NCBI GenBank assembly: GCA_900549995.1 | Contig: URQQ01000014.1 | Location: 1 to 64,000, forward strand | Source of the DNA: an uncultured Lachnospiraceae bacterium | GTDB taxonomy: Bacteria > Bacillota > Clostridia > Lachnospirales > Lachnospiraceae | Direction of reading: 5' to 3' | Length of the DNA stretch: 64,000 bases | In this document: piece by piece, positions 25,599 through 34,825 of the stretch | How the letters are laid out: every line of letters starts with the position of its first letter | Numbering within the stretch: the stretch's first letter is position 1 | Position numbers and translations under genes: made by a program | Notes under the pieces: model-generated | Seen by the model: the letters and a program-made list of their open reading frames with translations, nothing else | Told to the model about the DNA's origin: nothing | Database searches by the model: none

Positions 25599-26669
25599 AT
25601 GTTTGACAAATTAGAAGATTTGCTGATTCGTTATGAGGAGATCATGGGTGAACTGCAGGAACCGGATGTGGTGAATGACCAGGAACGTTTCCGCAAACTG
25701 ATGAAAGAGCAAAATGACCTGACACCGATTGTTGAGGCATATAAAGAATATAAAGCAAGCAAGCAGGCGATCGAAGACAGCCGGATGATGCTGGAAGAAG
25801 AATCTGACGAAGAGATGCGTGAACTTGCCAAGGAGGAACTGAACGAGGCAAAGGCGCGTGTGGAGGAGCTGGAGAAGGAGATGAAGATTCTGCTTCTTCC
25901 GAAAGACCCGAATGATGATAAGAACGTTATCGTGGAAATCCGCGCGGGAGCCGGCGGAGACGAGGCAGCGCTTTTCGCGGCAGAAATCTACAGAATGTAT
26001 GTGCATTACGCAGAAGGAAGACGCTGGAGAGTCGAGATGATTTCCCTGAATGAGAATGGAATCGGCGGATTTAAAGAGGCAGTATTCATGATCACCGGAC
26101 AGGGGGCATTTTCAAGGCTGAAATATGAAAGCGGTGTCCACCGTGTACAGCGTGTACCGGAGACGGAATCCGGCGGAAGAATCCATACATCTACCATTAC
26201 AGTAGCGATCATGCCGGAGGCAGAAGAAGTCGACGTAGAACTTGATATGAACGATTGTAAATTCGATGTGTTCCGTGCATCGGGAAATGGTGGACAGTGT
26301 GTCAATACAACAGACTCCGCAGTCCGTCTGACACATATTCCGACCGGAATTGTCATCTCCTGCCAGGACGAAAAATCACAGCTTAAAAATAAAGACAAAG
26401 CATTGAAAGTACTCCGCTCAAAACTCTATGAGTTAGAATGTGCAAAACAGCACGACGCAGAGGCAGAGGCAAGAAAGAGCCAGGTAGGAACCGGAGACAG
26501 ATCCGAAAAGATCCGTACCTACAACTTCCCGCAGGGCCGTGTGACTGATCACCGGATCAAGCTCACACTTCATAAATTAGACTCCATTTTGAATGGGGAT
26601 TTAGACGAAGTCATCGACAGTCTGATTGCAGCAGACCAGGCAGCGAAACTTGCAAATATGAATAATTAA
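25599..26669 (+). CDS. prfA: peptide chain release factor 1
   Basis: The 356-residue RF1 recognises UAA and UAG. The catalytic GGQ lies in ASGNGGQCVNTTDSAVRLTH at about 229-248, and the N-terminal coiled region runs from 1 to about 110. VEIRAGAGGDEAALFA and RVPETESGGRIHTSTITVAIMPE are class I release factor signatures. GGGAGGA precedes the ATG. The GGQ glutamine is methylated by the upstream PrmC. Confidence 0.95.
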   Translation: MFDKLEDLLIRYEEIMGELQEPDVVNDQERFRKLMKEQNDLTPIVEAYKEYKASKQAIEDSRMMLEEESDEEMRELAKEELNEAKARVEELEKEMKILLLPKDPNDDKNVIVEIRAGAGGDEAALFAAEIYRMYVHYAEGRRWRVEMISLNENGIGGFKEAVFMITGQGAFSRLKYESGVHRVQRVPETESGGRIHTSTITVAIMPEAEEVDVELDMNDCKFDVFRASGNGGQCVNTTDSAVRLTHIPTGIVISCQDEKSQLKNKDKALKVLRSKLYELECAKQHDAEAEARKSQVGTGDRSEKIRTYNFPQGRVTDHRIKLTLHKLDSILNGDLDEVIDSLIAADQAAKLANMNN

Positions 26670-26678
26670 CTTCAATTT

Positions 26679-26711
26679 GGGACGTAATCCTTTTCAGGTG
26701 GATTACGTCCC
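26679..26711. repeat. GGGACGTAATCC hairpin, copy of a dispersed intergenic repeat
   Basis: GGGACGTAATCC at 26679-26690 pairs perfectly with GGATTACGTCCC at 26700-26711 around a 9-base loop. It is followed by CCAACTGCA and GTCCCAAAATGCA (26710-26741), the same words found in the array at 53519-53757. It may double as a terminator for prfA, but there is no T tract. I regard it as a short member of a repeat family. Confidence 0.65.
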
Positions 26712-26759
26712 CAACTGCATTTAGACGTGTCCCAAAATGCAAAAAAAGGGGGAAAAGAC

Positions 26760-28493
26760 ATGAAAGAGAAACTAAAGAAATTATTTTCATACTATAAGCC
26801 GTACAAGGGTTTGTTTTACAGCGATATGTTTTTTGCAATCCTTGGAGCGGGGGTTACGCTGGTGATTCCGCTGATTGTCCGGTATATTACGAATGAAGTT
26901 GTATACTTCAGCATGGAGGATGCCAGACGGGCGGTTGTTCTCCTTGGAGCAGTGCTGCTTGTGCTTGTTGTCATTGAGTTTTGCTGCAATTTTTATATCG
27001 GGTATTTCGGACATATCATGGGAGCGAAGATGGAAGCTGATATGCGCAGTGACATTTACGGGCATTACCAGAAGCTGACATTTGCTTTTTATGATAATCA
27101 GAAGGTCGGACAGCTGTTGTCCAGAATTACGAGCGATTTGTTCGACATCAGCGAGCTTCTGCACCATGGACCGGAGGATCTGGTGATCTCGGTCATCAAG
27201 ATTGTGGGTTCTTTTATCATTCTGATGCTGGTGAATGTGAAACTTGCGTTAGCGGCGTTTGCATTTATTCCACTGATGGCAGTGTTTGCGTTTTACTATA
27301 ACCGTAAGATGAAGACTGCGTTTAAAAGAAACCGTGAGAAAATCGGTGAGATTAACGCGCAGATTGAAGACAGCCTGTCCGGAATCCGGGTGGTGAAGTC
27401 TTTTGCAAATGAAAAAGAAGAGATGCGCAAATTTAATCAGGGCAATGAGAATTTTGTGGCAGCGAAAAAGATGAGTTATCGTTACATGGGAATTTACAAC
27501 TCAGGACTTGGAGCGATGACAACACTTGTGACAGTTGTAGTTCTGCTTGCAGGTGTGATGCTTTTGATGAACGGTAAAATCAAAGTGACAGATTTGATCA
27601 CATTTCTTCTCTATATCAACAATTTTACAGACCCGGTGAGGAAACTTGTGAACTTTACAGAGCAGTTTCAGAACGGTTATTCCGGATTTGAGCGTTTCCT
27701 TGAAATTATTTCCATTGCGCCGGATATCAAAGATATTGAGGATGCTGTATCTGTGGGCACACTAAGAGGGGATATTGCGTTTGAAAATGTTTCATTTCAT
27801 TATGAAGATCAGGAAGAAAAGGTGCTGAATCATATCAATCTGGATGTAAAAGCGGGAGAGTATCTGGCGCTTGTAGGTCCGTCCGGAGTCGGGAAAACGA
27901 CACTTTGCAGTCTGATTCCACGATTTTATGATGTGACTGAAGGGGCAATTAAGATGGATGGAATTGATATCCGCAGGATGAAACTTCAGGAACTTAGGAA
28001 TAACGTCGGAATTGTTCAGCAGGATGTTTATTTATTTGCCGGAAATATAATGGATAATATCCGCTATGGAAAGCCGGATGCTACGGATGAAGAAGTCGTG
28101 AGAGCGGCAAAAAATGCAAATGCACATGAGTTTATCATGAGTTTCCCGGATGGATACGATACGGATATCGGGCAGAGAGGAGTAAAACTCTCCGGCGGAC
28201 AGAAACAGAGATTGTCAATAGCGAGGGTATTTCTGAAGAACCCGCCGGTCCTGATCTTTGACGAGGCAACCTCAGCGCTCGATAACGAGAGTGAGAAAGT
28301 GGTACAGCAGTCACTGGAACATCTGGCGAAGAACCGGACAACTTTTGTCATCGCACACCGCCTGTCAACGATCCGCAATGCCCAGAAAATTCTCGTGCTG
28401 ACAGAGGATGGAATCGCAGAGGAAGGGACGCACGAAGAACTCCTTTCCAAAGGCGGAATCTACCAGTCACTGTACGAGATGCAGTTTCGTTAA
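26760..28493 (+). CDS. ABC exporter (fused permease and ATPase)
   Basis: The 577-residue half-transporter has six membrane helices in its N-terminal ~310 residues and a C-terminal ATPase. Walker A is GPSGVGKTT, the Q-loop lies in NNVGIVQQDVYLF, the signature reads KLSGGQKQR, Walker B LIFDEATSALD, and the switch His IAHRLST. It probably works as a homodimer or with an unlinked partner, exporting a lipid, peptide or drug; the substrate is unknown. The ATG at 26760 with GGGGG just upstream is preferred to an in-frame ATG at 26727 inside the repeat. Confidence 0.9.
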   Translation: MKEKLKKLFSYYKPYKGLFYSDMFFAILGAGVTLVIPLIVRYITNEVVYFSMEDARRAVVLLGAVLLVLVVIEFCCNFYIGYFGHIMGAKMEADMRSDIYGHYQKLTFAFYDNQKVGQLLSRITSDLFDISELLHHGPEDLVISVIKIVGSFIILMLVNVKLALAAFAFIPLMAVFAFYYNRKMKTAFKRNREKIGEINAQIEDSLSGIRVVKSFANEKEEMRKFNQGNENFVAAKKMSYRYMGIYNSGLGAMTTLVTVVVLLAGVMLLMNGKIKVTDLITFLLYINNFTDPVRKLVNFTEQFQNGYSGFERFLEIISIAPDIKDIEDAVSVGTLRGDIAFENVSFHYEDQEEKVLNHINLDVKAGEYLALVGPSGVGKTTLCSLIPRFYDVTEGAIKMDGIDIRRMKLQELRNNVGIVQQDVYLFAGNIMDNIRYGKPDATDEEVVRAAKNANAHEFIMSFPDGYDTDIGQRGVKLSGGQKQRLSIARVFLKNPPVLIFDEATSALDNESEKVVQQSLEHLAKNRTTFVIAHRLSTIRNAQKILVLTEDGIAEEGTHEELLSKGGIYQSLYEMQFR

Positions 28494-28521
28494 TTCAGTT
28501 CCGGTTTCCCCTCATTAAATC

Positions 28522-28538
28522 TTAATCTTTTTTTAATC
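28522..28538 (+). promoter_or_regulatory. TTAATC direct repeats ahead of the vanR-like gene
   Basis: TTAATC at 28522-28527 and 28533-28538 are spaced 11 bases start to start, one helical turn, with a related TTAAATC at 28515. OmpR/PhoB-type regulators bind such repeats, so autoregulation by the following response regulator is plausible. Confidence 0.4.
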
Positions 28539-28594
28539 AATTGACGCAAAAGTTGGGATACTATAGAAAGAAAGTACATGTTGGAGGGCAGAAG

Positions 28595-29293
28595 ATGGAT
28601 GGCCGGATTCTTATTGTAGATGATGAAATGGAGATCGCAGATCTCGTAGAATTGTATTTGCAGAATGAAGGGTTTACTGTATTAAAATGTTATGATTCAC
28701 AGAGTGCCCTGGAACATATCAGGAAAGGCCAGATTGATCTGGCAATTCTGGACATCATGCTCCCGGATATCAGTGGAATTAAGCTCTGTACGACGATTCG
28801 TGAGAAGTATAAGTATCCTGTAATTATGCTGACGGCAAGAGATGGAGAACTTGACAAAATAAATGGCCTGACATTTGGGGCGGATGATTATATTACGAAG
28901 CCATTCAGGCCGTTGGAAATGATTGCAAGAGTAAAAGCGCAGCTTCGCAGGTACTTCGAATATTCCGGCGCCGGCGGGCAGAAAAATGAGATTATAGAGA
29001 TCGCAGGTCTTGTGCTTGATGTGGAAAATCATGAGTGTATGGTAAATGGAGTGCCGGTGATATTAACTCCCACGGAATTTTCTGTACTTAAAATACTTTG
29101 TCAGAAGAGAGGGAAGACTGTTTCTGGAGAGACAATTTTCCATGAGCTGTGGGGGGATGAATATTACAGCAAGAGCAACAATTCCATCAGTGTGCATATC
29201 AGACATCTCAGAGAGAAGCTGGGAGACACTGCAGAGAAGCCAAAGTACATTAAAACGGTGTGGGGAGTGGGATATAAGATTGAAGAACAATAA
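28595..29293 (+). CDS. VanR-like OmpR-family response regulator
   Basis: The 232-residue protein has a receiver domain (ILIVDDE at 5-11, phospho-acceptor Asp at about 53 in AILDIMLPD, Lys in ITKPFRPLEMIARVKAQLRR) and a winged-helix DNA-binding domain ending in YIKTVWGVGYKIEE. The stretch VDDEMEIADLVELYL and the KPFRPLEMIARVKAQLRRY run closely resemble VanR regulators. GGAGGG at 28583-28588 decides the start; an in-frame TTG at 28541 is a poor alternative. The cognate kinase follows. Confidence 0.88.
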   Translation: MDGRILIVDDEMEIADLVELYLQNEGFTVLKCYDSQSALEHIRKGQIDLAILDIMLPDISGIKLCTTIREKYKYPVIMLTARDGELDKINGLTFGADDYITKPFRPLEMIARVKAQLRRYFEYSGAGGQKNEIIEIAGLVLDVENHECMVNGVPVILTPTEFSVLKILCQKRGKTVSGETIFHELWGDEYYSKSNNSISVHIRHLREKLGDTAEKPKYIKTVWGVGYKIEEQ

Positions 29294-29297
29294 AAGT

Positions 29298-30422
29298 ATG
29301 CCGGGAGAGAATTATAGTTTTCTGAAAAAAAAGTTATTTTTGCGGATGATGACAGCAGCTATGATAGTGGCGGGAGTATGCATCGGAGTTTATGTATTTC
29401 TGCGGGGAAGAACTGCGACTGCGATCATTGAATATCTTATTACGAAGCTGGATCTGAGTCTTTCGGATTCATATAACGTATACCGCCAGGTGATTCGGAA
29501 CCAGTTTGGAATGATTATATCAGCGGCACTCATTGTTCTGTGCGTCTGTGTATTTGTTGCTGCATTCTGGGTAATTTCTTCATATATTATAAAATTGTTT
29601 CATCAGGTAAATGGTGGGCTGGAAGCGATTGTTCATCCCGATGATCAGATGCAGCAGCTCCCGGATGAACTGGAATTCATTGAGCAAAGACTCGAGCACT
29701 GCCGGCGGATTTTAAATGACAGAGAACAGGAAGTAAAGACGGCGGAACAAAAGAAAAATGATCTGGTCGTCTATCTTGCACATGATATCAAAACGCCGTT
29801 GACCTCGGTGATCGGATATCTGAATCTTCTGCACGAAGCACCAGATATGCCTGCCGTCCAGCGCATAAAGTATACAGGTATAACGCTTGATAAGGCGTAT
29901 CGTCTGGAAGAACTGATCAATGAATTTTTTGAGATAACACGCTATAATCTGCAGTCAGAGGATATCCAGAAAGAGGAAATCGATCTCTATTATATGATAG
30001 TTCAGATGAAAGAAGAATTCTATCCGATTCTTGCGGCGAAGGAACAGAAGGTGAATCTGCATGCGGATGAGAGCCTGAAAGTATATGGGGATCCGGACAA
30101 ACTTGCCAGAGTATTCAATAATATATTAAAAAATGCGGCGGTTTACGGCAGTTTTGGAAGTACGATTGACATTACTGCGTGCAAAAAGGAACAGACAGTA
30201 GAAATTGCATTTGCCAATCAAGGGAAGACGATACCGGCACAAAAATTACAGTCTGTCTTTGATAAGTTTTTCAGGATTGATGAATCCCGCAGCTCCAATA
30301 CAGGCGGGGCCGGACTGGGGCTTGCGATTGCGCGGGAGATCGTAGTGCTTCACGGGGGAACAATCCAGGCGGAAAGTGAAGATGGAGTGACAGTATTTAC
30401 AGTCATCCTGCCATTAAAATAA
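29298..30422 (+). CDS. VanS-like sensor histidine kinase
   Basis: The 374-residue kinase has two membrane helices (about 17-37 and 72-97) flanking a short extracellular segment of ~35 residues. A linker and the HisKA domain follow, with the phospho-acceptor His in VVYLAHDIKTPLTSVIGYL. The N-box is FNNILKNAAVYGS and the G-boxes end in GAGLGLAIAREIV. The short sensor loop is like that of VanS. The ATG at 29298 lies 4 bases after the regulator stop with a weak ribosome binding site, so translation is probably coupled. Confidence 0.87.
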   Translation: MPGENYSFLKKKLFLRMMTAAMIVAGVCIGVYVFLRGRTATAIIEYLITKLDLSLSDSYNVYRQVIRNQFGMIISAALIVLCVCVFVAAFWVISSYIIKLFHQVNGGLEAIVHPDDQMQQLPDELEFIEQRLEHCRRILNDREQEVKTAEQKKNDLVVYLAHDIKTPLTSVIGYLNLLHEAPDMPAVQRIKYTGITLDKAYRLEELINEFFEITRYNLQSEDIQKEEIDLYYMIVQMKEEFYPILAAKEQKVNLHADESLKVYGDPDKLARVFNNILKNAAVYGSFGSTIDITACKKEQTVEIAFANQGKTIPAQKLQSVFDKFFRIDESRSSNTGGAGLGLAIAREIVVLHGGTIQAESEDGVTVFTVILPLK

Positions 30423-30459
30423 ATAATTCTTAAGAATCAGACAACAGAAAGTTAAAAAA

Positions 30460-30503
30460 CAGCCCTTTTCTTTATGGTTAGATAGACATATAGAAAGGGG
30501 CTG
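30460..30503 (+). promoter_or_regulatory. hairpin covering the carboxypeptidase ribosome binding site
   Basis: CAGCCCTTTTCT at 30460-30471 pairs with AGAAAGGGGCTG at 30492-30503 with one G-U. The 3' arm contains AAAGGGG, the ribosome binding site for the gene starting at 30509. It could limit translation or pause transcription; no T tract follows. Confidence 0.5.
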
Positions 30504-30508
30504 AATCT

Positions 30509-31459
30509 ATGTATAAAAAGAAACGAAAATCAAGAAAAAAGAAAATAAAGATTCTGATTCTGGAAATGTTGTTAACCGTGGGTCTGATTGCATCAATGGT
30601 GAAAATGTTCACACATCAGCCAGCCCAGGGTATAGCAGAAGAGGTAAAGGGTGATACTGTAAACACAGATTTTGATCTGAGTACATTGTCAAGCCAACAT
30701 GTGTTTTTGATGCGCAGGGAGGATGGCAAAGTACTTCTGAATCTCAAAGGTGAGGAGAAAATATATCCGGCATCGATGACGAAGATTATGACGGTAATGC
30801 TTGCCGCAGAGCAGACCGGGAATCCCATGAAGGAAGTAAGACTTCCGGATGACTTCCAAAGGCTTTACGAAAGTAATGCATCCATGGCGGGATTTTCCCC
30901 TGGTGAAACGGTAACCACAGAGGATCTCTTCTATGGCGCGCTGCTGCCATCAGGTGCCGATGCATGTCTTGGTCTCGCATGCGAGGTGAGCGGAAGTGAG
31001 GAGATGTTTACGGATTTGATGAATAAAAAAGCGAAGGAACTGGGTCTTTCGCATACGCATTTCACTAATGCGGACGGGCTGCACGACATGGATCATTATA
31101 GTACGGCGAAAGAGATTGCGCTGCTTTTGGATAAAGCGCTTGACGAGCCGGAATTTTACAAAGTGTTCACATCGAAAAGTTATCTTACTTCAAAAAGCAC
31201 ATCACACCCGGACGGAATATGGATGTCAAGTACACTTTTCGATCAGCTGGATACCAGTACCTTTCCTTCCGGAGAGCTGCTGGGAGGAAAGACCGGATAT
31301 ACAGACGAAGCAGGATTGTGTCTGGCAAGCCTTGCGGTGATTGATGGACAGGAATATATTCTTGTCACGGCAAAAGCACCGGGATCTCATCAGACGGAAC
31401 CGCTTCATATTATGGATGCGGTCAGCATTTACACAGACTTTATGCGTCCCGTAGAATGA
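30509..31459 (+). CDS. D-alanyl-D-alanine carboxypeptidase (serine type)
   Basis: The 316-residue protein has a lysine-rich N-terminus and one anchor helix (ILILEMLLTVGLIASMV), with the enzyme outside. The penicillin-binding motifs are SxxK in YPASMTKIM, SGADA in place of the usual SxN (SGN), and KTG in GGKTGYTDEAG. It should trim the terminal D-Ala from peptidoglycan stem peptides. The N-to-A change in the second motif is worth noting but occurs in some related enzymes. Its position right after VanRS-like genes suggests control by that system. It lacks the C-terminal PBP5 domain. Confidence 0.87.
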   Translation: MYKKKRKSRKKKIKILILEMLLTVGLIASMVKMFTHQPAQGIAEEVKGDTVNTDFDLSTLSSQHVFLMRREDGKVLLNLKGEEKIYPASMTKIMTVMLAAEQTGNPMKEVRLPDDFQRLYESNASMAGFSPGETVTTEDLFYGALLPSGADACLGLACEVSGSEEMFTDLMNKKAKELGLSHTHFTNADGLHDMDHYSTAKEIALLLDKALDEPEFYKVFTSKSYLTSKSTSHPDGIWMSSTLFDQLDTSTFPSGELLGGKTGYTDEAGLCLASLAVIDGQEYILVTAKAPGSHQTEPLHIMDAVSIYTDFMRPVE

Positions 31460-31504
31460 TAAGCTGTCCGGGGAGGCAAATGCATTTCCCCATACAAGAA
31501 AAAA

Positions 31505-31534
31505 GTGACAAACCATATCTAGTTATGGTATACT
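31505..31534 (+). promoter_or_regulatory. promoter for the DUF2156 gene
   Basis: GTGACA at 31505-31510 and TATACT at 31529-31534 are 18 bases apart, about 40 bases ahead of the start codon. Confidence 0.55.
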
Positions 31535-31574
31535 AATCTTTATTAGAATTTTATCAACAGATAAAGAAGAGGCA

Positions 31575-32480
31575 ATGATTATGAAAGAATATAATTTTAA
31601 AAGACCCGAGATAGAAGATAAAGAGCTGATCAGTTCTTACTTTCGCAAGTATCAAAGCAGAAGCTGTGAGCGGACTTTCGTAAATGTATTTCTCTGGTCA
31701 CGGCACTACAGCGTAACCTTTGCGGTCGTTGAGAATGCGCTTGTGTTTAAGGAAGAAGATGAGGACGGACTTGCATTTGCATATCCTGCCGGAGCGCCTG
31801 AGGATGTGAAAAATGCCCTGGAAGCTTTGATGGAGTATAGTGAGTCCAGAGGTTATCCATTCACTTTGTATAATGTGACAGAAGAACATTTTGCACAGCT
31901 GAACGAATGGTATCCGGACGAGTTCCAGATCGAGTACAACAGAGATGCTGCAGATTATGTATATGAATCAGAGAAACTTGCCACATTATCGGGGAAAAAA
32001 CTCCACAGCAAGAGAAATCATATCAATAAGTTCAAGATTGTGAATGAGAACTGGAATTATGAAACGCTGACAGATGAGAATGTAGAAGAATGTTTCCAGA
32101 TGGCATTAAGGTGGCGGAATGATAACGGCTGCGATGCAGATGAAGAAAAAAACGCAGAGATGTGTGTGACCTTAAATTCACTCAGGCTTTTTAAAGAGCT
32201 GGGAGAAAAGGGCGGAATTCTGAGAGTAAACGGCGAAATCGTCGCATTTACCCTTGGGGAGCCGGTATCAGACGATACGTTTGTCGTTCATATTGAGAAA
32301 GCATTTGCAGAAGTGGACGGCGCCTACACGATGATCAACCAGCAGTTTGTACAGCATGAGTGTATGGATTATAAATATGTGAACAGAGAAGAGGACACCG
32401 GGGCAGAAGGGCTTCGGAAAGCAAAACTTTCGTATAAACCGGTATTTCTTGTTGAAAAGGGAATTGTAACCAGAAAATAA
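31575..32480 (+). CDS. DUF2156 (GNAT-like lysyltransferase-type) protein
   Basis: The 301-residue soluble protein has the layout of DUF2156, two tandem GNAT-like folds related to the catalytic domain of phosphatidylglycerol lysyltransferases. Segments typical of the family are SGKKLHSKRNHINKFK, GGILRVNGEIVAFTLGE and MINQQFVQHECMDYKYVNREEDTGAEGLRKAKLSYKP. There is no membrane domain, so it is not a full MprF. It probably transfers an acyl or aminoacyl group to an unknown acceptor. A second ATG at 31581 is an equally possible start. Confidence 0.82.
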   Translation: MIMKEYNFKRPEIEDKELISSYFRKYQSRSCERTFVNVFLWSRHYSVTFAVVENALVFKEEDEDGLAFAYPAGAPEDVKNALEALMEYSESRGYPFTLYNVTEEHFAQLNEWYPDEFQIEYNRDAADYVYESEKLATLSGKKLHSKRNHINKFKIVNENWNYETLTDENVEECFQMALRWRNDNGCDADEEKNAEMCVTLNSLRLFKELGEKGGILRVNGEIVAFTLGEPVSDDTFVVHIEKAFAEVDGAYTMINQQFVQHECMDYKYVNREEDTGAEGLRKAKLSYKPVFLVEKGIVTRK

Positions 32481-32543
32481 GTGGATCAGAGGGCGGGGGT
32501 AAAACTCCGCTTCATTATAATTATAAAGTAAAGGAGAGTAACG

Positions 32544-33731
32544 ATGATTTCAAAGAAGATGGAAAATATGGTAGCAAACAGTTCTGCGATCCGAGCAATG
32601 TTTGAGGAAGGCAACCGCCTTGCGAAAATTTACGGGGCAGAGAATGTATTTGACTTCAGTCTCGGCAATCCCAATGTTCCGGCGCCGGAAGCGGTGAAGA
32701 GCGCAATTAAGGAAATCTTGGATGATGAGGATCCGGTTCTTGTACATGGATATACGAACAGCAACGCAGGATACGAAGATGTCCGGAAAGCGGTTGCTGA
32801 TTCACTGAATGAGAGATTCGGCACATCCTTTGCCGCAAATAATATCACAATGACCGTTGGAGCCGCAGGGGGACTGAATGTCATTTTGAAGACACTGTTA
32901 AATCCTGGGGATGAGGTGATTGTGTTCGCGCCGTATTTTGGTGAGTACAGAAGTTATACATCCAATTATGACGGAGTTCTGGTAGAAATATCTCCTGACA
33001 CTGAGACGTTTCAGGTAAAGCTTGACGAGTTTGAGCAGAAAATTACAGCGAAGACAAAAGCGGTCATCATCAATAATCCGAACAATCCTACAGGGGTTGT
33101 ATATTCCGAGGAGACGATTCAGAAACTGGCATCTATCATGGAAGCAAAGCAGGAAGAGCTGGGAACAGACATTTATCTGATCTCTGATGAGCCGTATCGT
33201 GAACTCGTGTATGACGGGGCATTTGTTCCATATCTTACAAAGTATTACAGAAACACAATTGTAGGCTATTCATTCAGTAAATCCCTTTCTCTTCCGGGAG
33301 AGCGTATCGGATATCTTGTAATTCCGGATGAAGTAAAGGACAGTGAACTTGTGATCAACGCGGCAAATGTGGCGACGAGAATTTTAGGTTTTGTCAATGC
33401 GCCGACACTGCAGCAGAAGATGGTGGCAAAATGTCTCAATGAAAAAACGGATATTTCCTATTACGACAGAAACCGGGAAACTCTTTATAATGGCCTGAAA
33501 GATTGCGGATTCGAGTGTATTAAGCCGGAAGGAGCTTTTTATCTGTTTGTGAAATCTCCGGTTGCCGATGAGAAAGCATTCTGCGCGAAGGCGAAAGAGT
33601 TTAACCTTCTGATTGTGCCGGGAAGCTCCTTTGCCTGCCCGGGATATGTGAGGCTTGCATACTGTGTGTCTTACGAGACGATTGTAAATTCACTGCCGAA
33701 ATTTAAAGAGCTTGCGAAAGAATACTTTTAA
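32544..33731 (+). CDS. class I/II PLP-dependent aminotransferase
   Basis: The 395-residue fold type I enzyme carries FSLGNPNVPAPEAV near the N-terminus, the NNPNNPTGVVYSEE motif, SDEPYREL, and the PLP lysine in YSFSKSLSLPGERIGYLV. The last Arg region (PGYVRLAYC) binds the substrate carboxylate. The amino donor is probably aspartate or another common amino acid. AAAGGAGAG precedes the ATG. hisC begins 18 bases after its stop, so both aminotransferases may be expressed together. Confidence 0.88.
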   Translation: MISKKMENMVANSSAIRAMFEEGNRLAKIYGAENVFDFSLGNPNVPAPEAVKSAIKEILDDEDPVLVHGYTNSNAGYEDVRKAVADSLNERFGTSFAANNITMTVGAAGGLNVILKTLLNPGDEVIVFAPYFGEYRSYTSNYDGVLVEISPDTETFQVKLDEFEQKITAKTKAVIINNPNNPTGVVYSEETIQKLASIMEAKQEELGTDIYLISDEPYRELVYDGAFVPYLTKYYRNTIVGYSFSKSLSLPGERIGYLVIPDEVKDSELVINAANVATRILGFVNAPTLQQKMVAKCLNEKTDISYYDRNRETLYNGLKDCGFECIKPEGAFYLFVKSPVADEKAFCAKAKEFNLLIVPGSSFACPGYVRLAYCVSYETIVNSLPKFKELAKEYF

Positions 33732-33749
33732 CTATACATAGAGGGATGA

Positions 33750-34811
33750 ATGATGAAAGCATTTGAACAAAATATAAGGAAAGTGGAACCGTATGTGCCT
33801 GGCGAACAGCCGCAGCGCAAGGTAATTAAATTAAATACAAATGAAAATCCTTATCCTCCGGCAAAGGGAGTAGAAAGGGCACTGCGGGAACTGGATACAG
33901 ACCGGATGAGACTGTATCCTGACCCTGCGGCCAGAGAACTGGTGAATGCACTGGCTGATTTTTACAGTGTAGACCCGGAGCAGGTTTTCGTAGGTGTCGG
34001 GTCCGACGATGTGCTGGCAATGTGTTTTCTCACCTTTTTCAATTCAGAGAAACCGATTTTCTTTCCGGAGACTTCGTATTCTTTCTATAAGGTTTGGGCG
34101 GAACTTTACAGAACCCCATATGAATGCATCAGCCTTACGGAAGACTTCCGGATCTGTCCGCAGGATTATTACAAAGAGAACGGGGGCGTGATTTTTCCAA
34201 ATCCCAATGCGCCTACATCGGTGTATGAGTCGCTTGAGACGGTGGAAGATATCATCAGCCATAACCAGGATGTCATTGTCATTGTAGATGAGGCATATAT
34301 TGACTTCGCAGGAGAATCAGCCTTGAAACTCATAGATAAATATGATAATCTGATTGTTGTGCAGACTTTTTCAAAGGCACGTTCCATGGCCGGGATGAGA
34401 ATCGGATATGCAATTTCAGGCAATAAGAAACTCATTTCCTATCTGAACGATGTGAAATATTCTTTTAACTCCTATACGATGGATCTGACGTCGATTGTCT
34501 GCGGAGTAGAAGCTGTGAAGGACAGAGCTTATTTTGAAGAAACAGTTAAAAGGATTGTAGATACAAGAGAATGGGCCAAAGAGGAGTTGAGGGAACTGGG
34601 ATTTGTATTTCCCGAGCCAAAGGCCAATTTTATCTTTGCGTCACATCCTGAATATAGTGCAGAAGAGTTATTCAAAGCATTGAAAGAACATGATATTTTC
34701 GTCCGGTACTTTGGGTCGGGCAGGACAAAGAATTATCTGCGCATTACTATTGGTACACCCGAAGAGATGGAACAGCTGTTTTCATTCCTCCGGGATTACA
34801 TGAAAAAATAA
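33750..34811 (+). CDS. hisC: histidinol-phosphate aminotransferase
   Basis: The 353-residue enzyme has the HisC signatures KLNTNENPYPPAKGVERAL, RLYPDPAARELVNALADF, FPNPNAPTSVYE and the PLP lysine in VVQTFSKARSMAGMRIGYA. The C-terminal IFVRYFGSGRTKNYLRITIGTPEEME is also diagnostic. It converts imidazole-acetol phosphate and glutamate to histidinol phosphate. No other histidine genes lie nearby, so it may act in another pathway or be part of a scattered set. Start could be either of two adjacent ATGs at 33750 and 33753. Confidence 0.9.
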   Translation: MMKAFEQNIRKVEPYVPGEQPQRKVIKLNTNENPYPPAKGVERALRELDTDRMRLYPDPAARELVNALADFYSVDPEQVFVGVGSDDVLAMCFLTFFNSEKPIFFPETSYSFYKVWAELYRTPYECISLTEDFRICPQDYYKENGGVIFPNPNAPTSVYESLETVEDIISHNQDVIVIVDEAYIDFAGESALKLIDKYDNLIVVQTFSKARSMAGMRIGYAISGNKKLISYLNDVKYSFNSYTMDLTSIVCGVEAVKDRAYFEETVKRIVDTREWAKEELRELGFVFPEPKANFIFASHPEYSAEELFKALKEHDIFVRYFGSGRTKNYLRITIGTPEEMEQLFSFLRDYMKK

Positions 34812-34825
34812 GAGGAGTTTAATTT

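Noticed and set aside
26679..26711. Rho-independent terminator of prfA
   Set aside because: The stem is strong, but there is no T run after it and the same sequence recurs at 53719 inside a repeat array, so it is listed as a repeat.
28595..31459. A vancomycin resistance cluster
   Set aside because: Only regulator, kinase and a serine carboxypeptidase are present; there is no D-Ala-D-Lac/Ser ligase, dehydrogenase or dipeptidase gene.
31460..31500. GGGGAGGC-AAATGCATTT-CCCC stretch after the carboxypeptidase
   Set aside because: The stem would have only 4-5 pairs and no T tract follows, so I do not call a terminator.
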